Assembly (NCBI RefSeq): GCF_017298635.1
Contig: NZ_CP071182.1
Coordinates: 3,634,001-3,698,000, forward strand
Direction: 5' to 3'
From: Paenalicyclobacillus mengziensis
Lineage (GTDB): Bacteria > Bacillota > Bacilli > Alicyclobacillales > Alicyclobacillaceae
Length of the DNA stretch: 64,000 nt
The notes under the pieces are model-generated. The model did no database searches. It was not told the DNA's origin and worked only from the letters and a program-made list of their open reading frames with translations. The position numbers and the translations under genes were made by a program. This document shows positions 57,378-64,000 of the stretch, one piece after another; the stretch's first letter is position 1; every line of letters starts with the position of its first letter.

Positions 57378-58067
57378 CTAACCCAGCCATCTAGCCGCTA
57401 GATAAGCAACCGCGGCCGCACAACCACCGATGGCAGCCATAGCTGCACCACCTTTAAACAGCCTTGTGCCGGTCAATCGGCTCTTAATGACGCCAAAAAC
57501 AAACAGAGCGATTCCGGTCAACACTACAGATGTCCAGAGACCCCGCAGTGGTTGACTGAGGAAAAAGTATGGCATCAGGGGAATAAGTCCTCCGACAATG
57601 TAGGACCCACCAATCGTGACAGAACTACTTAGTGCACGTCCTGGTCGGGGTTGCTCCAATCCAAATTCATGTCGAAGCATGAAATCAACCCATTGATTGT
57701 GGTCGCGGGTAATACTCTCAACGACCGCAGGTAAATGCGATTCATCGACGCCCCAGTCACGCACCAATTGTCGAACCTCTTCTTCCTCTTCTTCAGGGAT
57801 TTCCCGAATAGAACGATGCTCACTTTGCTGTGTGGAAACGTAGTACTCATGGTCGGATCTTACAGCAAGAAAGCCGCCCAGTCCCATCGCAATGGACCCT
57901 GCAGCAATTTCTGCAAGTCCTGCAGTCACGATGAGTTTGGATGTGGTCACGGCACCAGTCAGGCCAGCGGCCAAGGCAAAGGGAACTGTTAAACCATCAG
58001 ACATCCCAATCACGATGTCACGAACCCGTTCCGGAGACCACCACTTTTGCTTCTGGCTCAGTGCCAT
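57378..58067 (-). CDS. VIT1/CCC1-family iron/manganese transporter
   Basis: 229-residue membrane protein with five helices. The VIT signatures are VRDIVIGMSDGLTVPFALAAGL (TM1 with metal-site Asp) and AEIAAGSIAMGLGGFLAVRSD. A Glu-rich cytosolic segment (EIPEEEEEEVRQLVRDW, near 90-110) follows TM2 and corresponds to the metal-binding domain of VIT proteins. ATG 58067 follows GGTGA; GTG 58079 is the alternative. Next to an HTH gene of the same strand. Confidence 0.9.
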   Translation of the reverse strand: MALSQKQKWWSPERVRDIVIGMSDGLTVPFALAAGLTGAVTTSKLIVTAGLAEIAAGSIAMGLGGFLAVRSDHEYYVSTQQSEHRSIREIPEEEEEEVRQLVRDWGVDESHLPAVVESITRDHNQWVDFMLRHEFGLEQPRPGRALSSSVTIGGSYIVGGLIPLMPYFFLSQPLRGLWTSVVLTGIALFVFGVIKSRLTGTRLFKGGAAMAAIGGCAAAVAYLAARWLG

Positions 58068-58101
58068 ATGGGATTTCACCGTCCGTCTGAGTTAATATGA
58101 C

Positions 58102-58491
58102 TTACTTTTGATGCTGACGACGGCCGCGGCGACTGCGAAACATCAATCCTTCAATTCCATGTTCCTCAAAAGCATGTTTGTATAAGTAGAAAACGCGTCG
58201 AGATATGCCGCGCTCGCGACAGGCTTCACTGACGTTGCCGAGCGTGTCAGCCAACTGCAAGATTCCAAGCCGCTCGTAGGCGAGTTTCTCTGCATCGGTT
58301 TCCGGCTCGACAGGACGGCATCGGATGCTTCTTACCGGGCTATCCATGTCAAGCGTCTCGAGCAGAGGGCAGTAAAAGCAAACCTCCACGTCAACACGGC
58401 CTCGAGCAGGACATTCTACGTGCCCGCGAGCCACTCGGTAACGCTTAACCGCACTTCGCAATGAATTCGCGGACTCGTAGTTGACACTCAT
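58102..58491 (-). CDS. Cys-rich/helix-turn-helix protein of unknown role
   Basis: 129 residues. The N-terminal half has Cys at about 27, 38, 41 and 58 (VECPARG, CFYCPLL, SIRC), possibly a metal site; the C-terminal half has a homeodomain-like HTH (TLGNVSEACRERGISRRVFYLYKHAFEEHG) as in IS481/IS3-type and related proteins, followed by an Arg-rich end. No catalytic transposase part or terminal repeats are present. Being 34 nt upstream of the VIT transporter on the same strand, it could be a metal-responsive regulator; inference only. ATG 58491 follows GGGGGA. Confidence 0.7.
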   Translation of the reverse strand: MSVNYESANSLRSAVKRYRVARGHVECPARGRVDVEVCFYCPLLETLDMDSPVRSIRCRPVEPETDAEKLAYERLGILQLADTLGNVSEACRERGISRRVFYLYKHAFEEHGIEGLMFRSRRGRRQHQK

Positions 58492-58687
58492 GGCAATCCC
58501 CCGATTTCCTCTCTTAAAACGTGCTGACGAGGAGTGGAATTCGAATCAGATGCTTTGCCGGCATCGACGATTGGTTCTCATATCGTTCGAGTAAGCGGCC
58601 ATCCCTTGTGACAACCATAACCCTTGTTTCGAAACAGCGCATGACTAGTTTGGAGTGTATTTCGTTCTATTAACTAGTTCATTTGGC

Positions 58688-59161
58688 TCAGCTTGCGTGA
58701 TGAGTGATGCGAACAATGACCGTATCGTTGCCAACGTCATCGATATCAAAGTTGAACTGTCGCTCTTCCAACTCGGGCAACAAAAACGCAGGAACCCGTT
58801 CATTCCAGATCTCTAGGCCAAGCTCTCCAGCTTGCAAACGTCCATCCGAATCCAGCCATTCTAGTGTCCGTACCATCGGTTGTGGGGGTTCTAGCCCACG
58901 GTTGTCGAGATGCCAGAACGGCCGCGCATCTTCAGAACGGTAAAACTGTAAAACGAAGTGGTCTTCCGCTTCCTGGTTCGTCGCGTGTTGCAATCCCTGT
59001 TTCTCAAGGACGCGTTTGAGCGGAGCCGGATCGAAGGTGGTGTGCAGCTGCAATACATCGACCGGACCGAGTTCATTTACTGCATTCATGATGACTTGAA
59101 AGGGTTCCCCTTTCGCGCGCAAAATCTCGCGTACGTCCAAATCGACAATTTGTCTTTTCAT
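58688..59161 (-). CDS. Tandem DUF2249 protein
   Basis: 157 residues with two DUF2249 (TusA-like fold) units: residues 4-75 (VDLDVREILRAKGEPFQVIM ... DVLQLHTTFDPAPLKRVLE) and 88-150 (WHLDNRGLEPPQPMVRTLE ... ERVPAFLLPELEERQF). DUF2249 genes are often found with denitrification, NO-response or cytochrome genes; their biochemistry is not defined. The frame runs upstream to 59287, but ATG 59161 follows AGGAGGG. Confidence 0.85.
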   Translation of the reverse strand: MKRQIVDLDVREILRAKGEPFQVIMNAVNELGPVDVLQLHTTFDPAPLKRVLEKQGLQHATNQEAEDHFVLQFYRSEDARPFWHLDNRGLEPPQPMVRTLEWLDSDGRLQAGELGLEIWNERVPAFLLPELEERQFNFDIDDVGNDTVIVRITHHAS

Positions 59162-59427
59162 TTGTATTCCCTCCTGAATCATCAGCCGTGTCTCATCCAA
59201 GTGTGTCGCTGTCGAAGCCTGTGTCTCATCCGAGGCCTGAGTCGTCGTGCAGCATAGATGGCAACTTCGGCCCATGGTGCAAAACATGTGTCTCTGTTAC
59301 AGAGTTTAGTGTGTCACTGCACAAGGTGTTGTGTCTCTCGTCACAATTTCATTGCCGGAATCATTTTGCATGCGGACGATGAGCGTCAGGAGTCGACATC
59401 ACGAAAAGTTGACTAAAATGGTCCTAA
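59162..59427. other. Intergenic region with GTGTCTC-type repeats
   Basis: Several copies of GTGTCTC/GTGTC(A/G)C occur between 59190 and 59345, including TCTCATCCAAGTGTGTC and TCTCATCCGAGGCCTG. On the minus strand they read as GAGACAC blocks. No coding frame or RNA was recognised. Confidence 0.45.
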
Positions 59428-59441
59428 TTAGCCAAGGCAAA
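59428..59441. promoter_or_regulatory. MntR-like operator candidate before the Nramp gene
   Basis: TTAGCCAAGGCAAA is an almost perfect palindrome; its reverse strand TTTGCCTTGGCTAA matches the Bacillus MntR half-site TTTGCCTT. A TATACT at 59457-59462 would place it at the -35. Confidence 0.4.
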
Positions 59442-59506
59442 CTCACATAGTAAGGTTATACTTATCCAAGAAATGATGAGCCACTTTCAGGGAGGGGCAT
59501 CCACAA

Positions 59507-60781
59507 ATGTCAAGACCCATGGAACCAGGGCCGTTGATACACGAAATCAACAATCAAAAACTATCGCCATGGATGCGCCTGATTGTTGTGCTCATGGCAT
59601 TCGGACCAGGGCTCATGGTTATGCTGGCTGATACGGACGCCGGAAGCATCATCACAGCTGCCCAATCTGGTGCAAGTTGGGGATATCGGCTGCTGCTTCC
59701 TCAGGTTCTATTGATTCCTGTCCTATACGTCGTGCAGGAGATGACCATTCGACTTGGAATTGGGACGGGGCAAGGCCATGGTGAACTCATTCGAAAACAC
59801 TTCGGTCTCCCCATGGCCCTGCTGTCAGTTGGTACGTTGTTTCTTGCCAGTGTAGGTGCACTTGTGACCGAGTTTGCAGGTATCGCCGGAGTCGGTGATT
59901 TGTTCGGAGTTCCAAAGTGGTTCACTGTTCTAATCTCCACTGCCCTTCTTGTGGGAATTGGCATGGCGGGCAGTTATCGTCGATTTGAACGCATCGGGCT
60001 TGCAGTAGGACTGTTGGAGGTGCTGTTTATTCCGGCCGCCTGGCTGGCTCATCCGGACATACATACGGTGGTTCAGTCAGCAGTCAATTTGCCTTTGCAT
60101 AACTCGAACTATCTCTTTCTGCTCGCCGCAAATATTGGTGCCGTCATCATGCCGTGGATGGTGTTTTACCAACAGGGCGCCGTCATCGATAAACATCTGT
60201 CACCCAGGAACTTACGTTTTGCTCGTCTAGACACATTTCTCGGGTCGATTGTCACCCAAGTCATCATGATTGCCGTCATGGTGGCTGTTGCCGCAACAAT
60301 AGGAAAGTTCCATCCCGATGCATCACTGAACAACGTCGCAGAAATTGTGAACGGTGTTGCACCTGTGTTGGGGCAAGGAGCCAAATGGTTGTTTAGTCTG
60401 GCGTTTCTCGGTGCTAGCTTCTTGGCATCGCTCGTCGTTTCGGTAGCCGGTGCCTGGGGCATTGGCGAGGCCTTTCATTTGAATCACAGTCTGAACAGCC
60501 GGCTACGAGATGCCAAGTGGTTCTACATCATATACTCGGCAGCACATGTCGGGGGTGCAATTGTCGTCTTGTCAGCCTTCAATCTGGTCCGTCTAACCAT
60601 CGACGTAGAAGTCATGAATGCAATGCTGCTTCCGATTGTGCTGGGGTTTTTGCTTGCACTCGAAGCAAAGGCCCTTCCGCCGCAGTTGCGCATGAAAGGA
60701 TGGTACCGTTATACGGCATGGGCGGTTTCCGGAATCGTGATGCTGTTCGGCGTCTACATGGCCGCAGTGACCGTCACTTAA
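59507..60781 (+). CDS. Nramp-family divalent metal transporter, variant type
   Basis: 424 residues, about 11 helices. TM1 GPGLMVMLADTDAGSIITAAQ aligns with the Nramp DPGN site but reads DAGS (Asp kept, Pro to Ala, Asn to Ser), and TM6 AVIMPWMVFYQQGAV keeps Met but has Trp where MPH has His. Classical MntH uses these residues to bind Mn/Fe, so the specificity may differ (Mg or Al transport is known for other variant clades). ATG 59507 follows GGGAGGGG. Its end overlaps the convergent 60774 gene by 8 nt. Confidence 0.9.
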   Translation: MSRPMEPGPLIHEINNQKLSPWMRLIVVLMAFGPGLMVMLADTDAGSIITAAQSGASWGYRLLLPQVLLIPVLYVVQEMTIRLGIGTGQGHGELIRKHFGLPMALLSVGTLFLASVGALVTEFAGIAGVGDLFGVPKWFTVLISTALLVGIGMAGSYRRFERIGLAVGLLEVLFIPAAWLAHPDIHTVVQSAVNLPLHNSNYLFLLAANIGAVIMPWMVFYQQGAVIDKHLSPRNLRFARLDTFLGSIVTQVIMIAVMVAVAATIGKFHPDASLNNVAEIVNGVAPVLGQGAKWLFSLAFLGASFLASLVVSVAGAWGIGEAFHLNHSLNSRLRDAKWFYIIYSAAHVGGAIVVLSAFNLVRLTIDVEVMNAMLLPIVLGFLLALEAKALPPQLRMKGWYRYTAWAVSGIVMLFGVYMAAVTVT

Positions 60782-62126
60782 CGCGCGAACTCGGCTGCCT
60801 TAGTCCCCACAGTGCCAAAAACATCAACACGCCAACAGTTGCAAGTACCCCTCCGCTCATCAGCATGAGGCTTGTGGCGTGACCAGCCTCTATTCGCATA
60901 AACGAACCGATAAGGAGCATGGCTCCAATTTCCGAACAAATCAACTGTACATACGCCAAGCTTGTATGCGGCGGCCTTCTGCCAAGAATGATAGGAAAAG
61001 CTGTATAGCCAACAGCATACACCAACGAGGTAATAAACCCGAGAAAGAGCAAATGGATAGACGACAATGCAAATGGGTCGCCATAGGTGACAAGTTCGTA
61101 CCCCAAGACAAGCGCGAACAGCCAGCCGATTATCCAAGCAGCGATGCCAGGGCCGTGCAGGCCTCTTGTCGACGTGTTACTATTCAAAACAGTGCTCGAA
61201 GCGGCGACAGATGCCTCCTCCCCTGTCCTGGAGTGGGAGCGACGAACAACCGCTAACCACAAAAAGCCTAAAGCGCTGCCGACCAAGGCTATCCCAGTTA
61301 CAATACTCCCCGCGCGTTCCCACGGCACACCTATCCACGACCCGACAACGCTAAGCAGGACGCCGCCAAACCATCCTACCTGGAGTACACTCCACCACCC
61401 CGCAGGGTCAGCGGGCCTGCGAAGAAAGCGCGGCGCCAAATGGAGTGCCACAGAGAGTGTAGTTCCGCCTATCCAACCGTAAAAAGTCAACCATTCCAGA
61501 CCCTGCGAATAGATGAGTCCTGAACCTTTTGGGTCGTTCCAGTTCCAAATCGCCGTCCACACCGTTGCGATAATGAAAAGCATGAGCGAAACGTCTGTTC
61601 CTCGTTGACCTACTGCGTCCGTTTTCCGATACGCTGGCACTCTTCCAAACAGCTGTATAGCTGCTTCAGCACTTGTTGGTAGTTGCGTGAGAACATCCTT
61701 TATTCCGCTTTCCTGCGAACGAGACAGACGTTTCGTATACCTGACACCAGAGAGAATGTTATACAGAAACAGCATGGGTGCCAACACCAAAAGCACGACG
61801 CCTGTTCGACTCGGCCACGTTGACTGAATGAGATTTCCAATCACGAGCAACACAACGCCCGCTTCTGCGACCACCAGTTGCGCCCACCCCTGCGAAGACA
61901 CAGGTAACTGAACACCAAGAGACAGCGCCAGTACCGCAAACGTCATTCCGTAGATGAGTAACGTCAACCAACCGTAGGGGTTTAAAATCGCATGAATAGG
62001 GGCCAGTCGATAGCTGAGAGCGGGGTCTGCCGCCATCGTACCACCAAGGATTGCACCCACTGTAAAGTTGAGAAACGCAGCAAAAATAAAACCCATCGGT
62101 AGCCTGTATGCCTGCTGTATCTTCAC
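60774..62126 (-). CDS. NnrS/heme-copper-oxidase-I-like membrane protein
   Basis: 450 residues with about 12 membrane helices. Two repeats of a His-containing pattern, APIHAILNPYGWLTLLIYGM near residue 45 and SSIHLLFLGFITSLVYAVGYTAFPIILGR near 365, resemble those of NnrS and cbb3-type subunit I-like proteins, which bind heme; APRFLRRP after helix 6 fits too. The full set of Cu-site histidines is not present, so oxidase activity is unlikely. It follows the Crp/Fnr gene by 24 nt on the same strand, suggesting it is its target. GTG 62126 follows GGCGGTCGG. Confidence 0.72.
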   Translation of the reverse strand: MKIQQAYRLPMGFIFAAFLNFTVGAILGGTMAADPALSYRLAPIHAILNPYGWLTLLIYGMTFAVLALSLGVQLPVSSQGWAQLVVAEAGVVLLVIGNLIQSTWPSRTGVVLLVLAPMLFLYNILSGVRYTKRLSRSQESGIKDVLTQLPTSAEAAIQLFGRVPAYRKTDAVGQRGTDVSLMLFIIATVWTAIWNWNDPKGSGLIYSQGLEWLTFYGWIGGTTLSVALHLAPRFLRRPADPAGWWSVLQVGWFGGVLLSVVGSWIGVPWERAGSIVTGIALVGSALGFLWLAVVRRSHSRTGEEASVAASSTVLNSNTSTRGLHGPGIAAWIIGWLFALVLGYELVTYGDPFALSSIHLLFLGFITSLVYAVGYTAFPIILGRRPPHTSLAYVQLICSEIGAMLLIGSFMRIEAGHATSLMLMSGGVLATVGVLMFLALWGLRQPSSRVK

Positions 62127-62149
62127 TGCCGACCGCCTTCCCTCTCGTG

Positions 62150-62806
62150 TCAGCGCGCTGCCCACTCGCGTTTCACTATCCACACGTCTTTTTTTCTGTC
62201 GAGAATACCGTCGCGTCTCAGTTGGTTCCAGATGCGATTCACTGACTCACGGCTCATACCAACCATCTGAGCAAGTTCTGTATGTGTAACGGGCAGTTTC
62301 AAGTGAATGCCATCTGTCTCCTCATGACCGTATTCTTCGCAAAAATGGCGCAACAAGGCTTCAACACGTTGGTGGGCATCAAACAAGGCCAATTCCTGCA
62401 GTTTGCTCTGCAGTTGTCGAATGCGCTGCCCCATGATTCCCATCAGCCGTTTCATAATTTGCGGGTTCGTCGTCATTAATTCGTCGAGCCTGGTGCTTCG
62501 AATCGACCATAAGGTAGCAGGGGTGAGGACCTCTGCCGTCCCTGGGTAAGGACTGTTGTCGAAAAAGCCGACGTGCGGAAACATCTGCGGCGGACCAATG
62601 ATGTTGACAATTTGTTCGCGGCCTTCCTCGTCCACTTTAAATACCTTAATCAGACCTTTCTCTACAAAGTAAATCGCTTCTCTGGTCTGTCCTTCCATAA
62701 ACACATATTCTCCGCGTTCATAGTGTCTCTCCACAGCCAATTCGGCGATCCGCTCAAGGTCCTCTCGGGGTAAGTCACGAAACAGCTCTACCTTGCTTAG
62801 AAACAC
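62150..62806 (-). CDS. Crp/Fnr-family transcription regulator
   Basis: 218 residues. cNMP-binding fold at 1-120 (ERGEYVFMEGQTREAIYFVEKGLIKVF), dimer helix, then an HTH_Crp: VTHTELAQMVGMSRESVNRIWNQLRRDGIL. The N-terminus has no Fnr-type cysteine cluster, and the cAMP-contact residues are not preserved, so the ligand is unknown. GTG 62806 follows AAGGGGAGA. First gene of the unit with the NnrS-like gene. Confidence 0.92.
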   Translation of the reverse strand: MFLSKVELFRDLPREDLERIAELAVERHYERGEYVFMEGQTREAIYFVEKGLIKVFKVDEEGREQIVNIIGPPQMFPHVGFFDNSPYPGTAEVLTPATLWSIRSTRLDELMTTNPQIMKRLMGIMGQRIRQLQSKLQELALFDAHQRVEALLRHFCEEYGHEETDGIHLKLPVTHTELAQMVGMSRESVNRIWNQLRRDGILDRKKDVWIVKREWAAR

Positions 62807-62880
62807 AGTTTATCTCCCCTTCACCTGACTTCTCCAGAGTTTCGCTCATCACAGCCATGTGTCGCCATATCTCCATAATA

Positions 62881-62912
62881 ATACAGTTCCCGGGCAAATC
62901 CAGGAACTGTAT
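62881..62912 (-). terminator. Terminator of the malic enzyme gene
   Basis: Perfect 10-bp stem ATACAGTTCC/GGAACTGTAT, followed on the minus strand by TATTATTATGG. It lies about 95 nt after the malic enzyme stop and ahead of the Crp/Fnr gene. Confidence 0.7.
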
Positions 62913-63004
62913 CACACTCAACGATTTTGTTCAAATAAATCTTGTCCGAAGTTTGTCTGGCCAGCGCAGGTCTCGGGAAGCACTACTGAGGTCGTGTCAA
63001 ACGG

Positions 63005-64000
63005 TCACTGAGTGACATGCATGTCATCAAATTCATCCACAGTGTGACTTGAACCAGTGGTACTGAGACGTCTTCTTGCCACTCCTGTCTGAACCGCAGC
63101 TTCAGCAACGGCCTTACGAACGGATTCCACCACTTGAGGGTTAAACACGCTCGGGATAATATACTGCTCGTTCCGTTCCGCTTCGGGGACGCAATCGGCA
63201 ATCGCCTGAGCTGCTGCAAGCTTCATGGCTTCGTTAATCTCCTTGGCCCGAACATCGAGCGCGCCCCGGAAAATGCCAGGAAAACAGAGAACGTTGTTGA
63301 TCTGGTTCGGATAATCGGATCGTCCTGTCGCCATGACGCGAACATAAGGCTCGGCGACTTCGGGAAGGATCTCTGGTATCGGATTGGCCATTGCAAAAAC
63401 AATCGGGTCGGCAGCCATCGACTGAATGTCTTCTGCCGACACAATGCCCGGACCGGAAACGCCGATAAAAACGTCTGCTCCGTGCATGGCATCCGCAAGC
63501 GACCCCTTGCGTCCAGTGCGGTTGGTGTTCTCCGCATACCACTGCTTGATGGGGTTGTCGTACTGTTGTGTGGGGTCGATAATGCCCTTTCGGTCGCAGC
63601 CCACAATGTCCCGAACGCCTGCAGTCTGCAAAATTTTTGTACACGCGACACCCGCGGCACCAACGCCGGCAACGACAACATAGAGGTCTTCCATCTTCTT
63701 GCCGACAATCTTCAGTGCGTTCAGCAAACCCGCCATCATGACAACCGCCGTTCCGTGTTGGTCGTCATGAAAGACAGGAATGTCGAGTTCTGCGCGCAAT
63801 CGGTCCTCGACTTCAAAGCATCGAGGGGAAGAGATGTCCTCTAGATTGATGCCGCCAAATACGGGTGCAATCGCTTTCACAATCCGCACAATTTCATCAG
63901 GGTCCTGGGTGTTCAGGGCAATCGGAAAGGCATCGAGATCGGCAAATTGCTTGAACAGCATCGCCTTGCCCTCCATAACTGGCAGGGCAGCTTCCGGGCC
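63005..64000 (-). CDS. NAD(P)-dependent malic enzyme, 3' part
   Basis: The last 331 residues of an oxaloacetate-decarboxylating malate dehydrogenase (MaeA/YtsJ group); the 5' end lies outside. The visible part starts at GPEAALPVMEGKAMLFKQFA. Malic-enzyme motifs: INLEDISSPRCFEVE and FHDDQHGTAVV (metal and substrate site), dinucleotide fold VVVAGVGAAGVACTKIL, GRKGSLADAMHGADVFIGVSGPG, and FAMANPIPEI. The enzyme makes pyruvate from malate in the cytosol. Whether it uses NAD or NADP cannot be read here. Confidence 0.94.
   Translation of the reverse strand, partial: GPEAALPVMEGKAMLFKQFADLDAFPIALNTQDPDEIVRIVKAIAPVFGGINLEDISSPRCFEVEDRLRAELDIPVFHDDQHGTAVVMMAGLLNALKIVGKKMEDLYVVVAGVGAAGVACTKILQTAGVRDIVGCDRKGIIDPTQQYDNPIKQWYAENTNRTGRKGSLADAMHGADVFIGVSGPGIVSAEDIQSMAADPIVFAMANPIPEILPEVAEPYVRVMATGRSDYPNQINNVLCFPGIFRGALDVRAKEINEAMKLAAAQAIADCVPEAERNEQYIIPSVFNPQVVESVRKAVAEAAVQTGVARRRLSTTGSSHTVDEFDDMHVTQ

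Noticed and set aside
58102..58491. Insertion sequence remnant
   Set aside because: The HTH resembles transposase N-termini, but there is no catalytic domain, terminal repeat or target duplication, and the start signal is good.

Overview
The window is ordinary bacterial chromosome from an endospore-forming member of the Firmicutes, most likely Alicyclobacillaceae or a near relative. This is an inference from gene content and order. The evidence is strong GGAGG ribosome sites with many GTG/TTG starts, sporulation genes (spoVB, yunB, a SafA-like LysM coat protein beside a CotS-type kinase), a Phe T-box, Firmicute Pho boxes, and the Bacillus-type block comN-secDF / spoVB / yajC-tgt-queA-ruvBAC-yebC. 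No prophage, transposase, CRISPR array, rRNA or tRNA was seen.

Layout. 0-9 kb: cation diffusion facilitator fragment, secF, secD, comN, spoVB, a DUF421 protein, a tandem-GGDEF cyclase, a YrzE-like protein, yajC. 9-18 kb: tgt, queA, then a SigI/RsgI pair inserted before ruvB-ruvA-ruvC, a small BofC-like secreted protein and yebC. 18-29 kb: coat kinase, LysM coat protein with 39-bp repeats, chemoreceptor, yunB, a large class A PBP with FN3 tail, mutS2, a YvlD-type membrane protein. 29-34 kb: cvpA, zapA, pheT, pheS with T-box leader. 34-41 kb: phosphate region, transcribed on the minus strand in the order uppP, pstB, phoU, phoR, [Pho box], pstS, pstC, pstA, with a second five-repeat Pho box in front of uppP. 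41-48 kb: GNAT/NDP-forming acyl-CoA synthetase fusion, KtrAB potassium system, acyl-CoA ligase. 48-51 kb: NreB/NreC-like two-component system with a PAS cysteine cluster, next to a membrane protein carrying a histidine-kinase-like dimerisation helix whose phospho-histidine is Asn. 51-55 kb: fixABCX electron-bifurcating operon bracketed by two uncharacterised small genes. 55-64 kb: secreted metalloprotease, VIT-type transporter, Cys/HTH protein, tandem DUF2249 protein, unusual Nramp transporter, NnrS/heme-copper-like membrane protein with a Crp/Fnr regulator, and the 3' part of a malic enzyme gene.

How they work together. The left half is housekeeping (protein export, queuosine, recombination, Phe-tRNA charging, division) interleaved with sporulation genes. 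The middle is a phosphate-starvation regulon that seems to have captured undecaprenyl-pyrophosphate phosphatase (UppP). The right half looks like a redox and respiration island: Fe-S/PAS sensing, flavin-based electron bifurcation, Crp/Fnr, DUF2249 and NnrS-like proteins, and Fe/Mn transport. No single new system is proven. The best leads are the Pho control of uppP, the pseudo-DHp protein beside the NreBC-like pair, the two unknown genes bracketing fixABCX, and the SigI promoter in front of sigI-rsgI.
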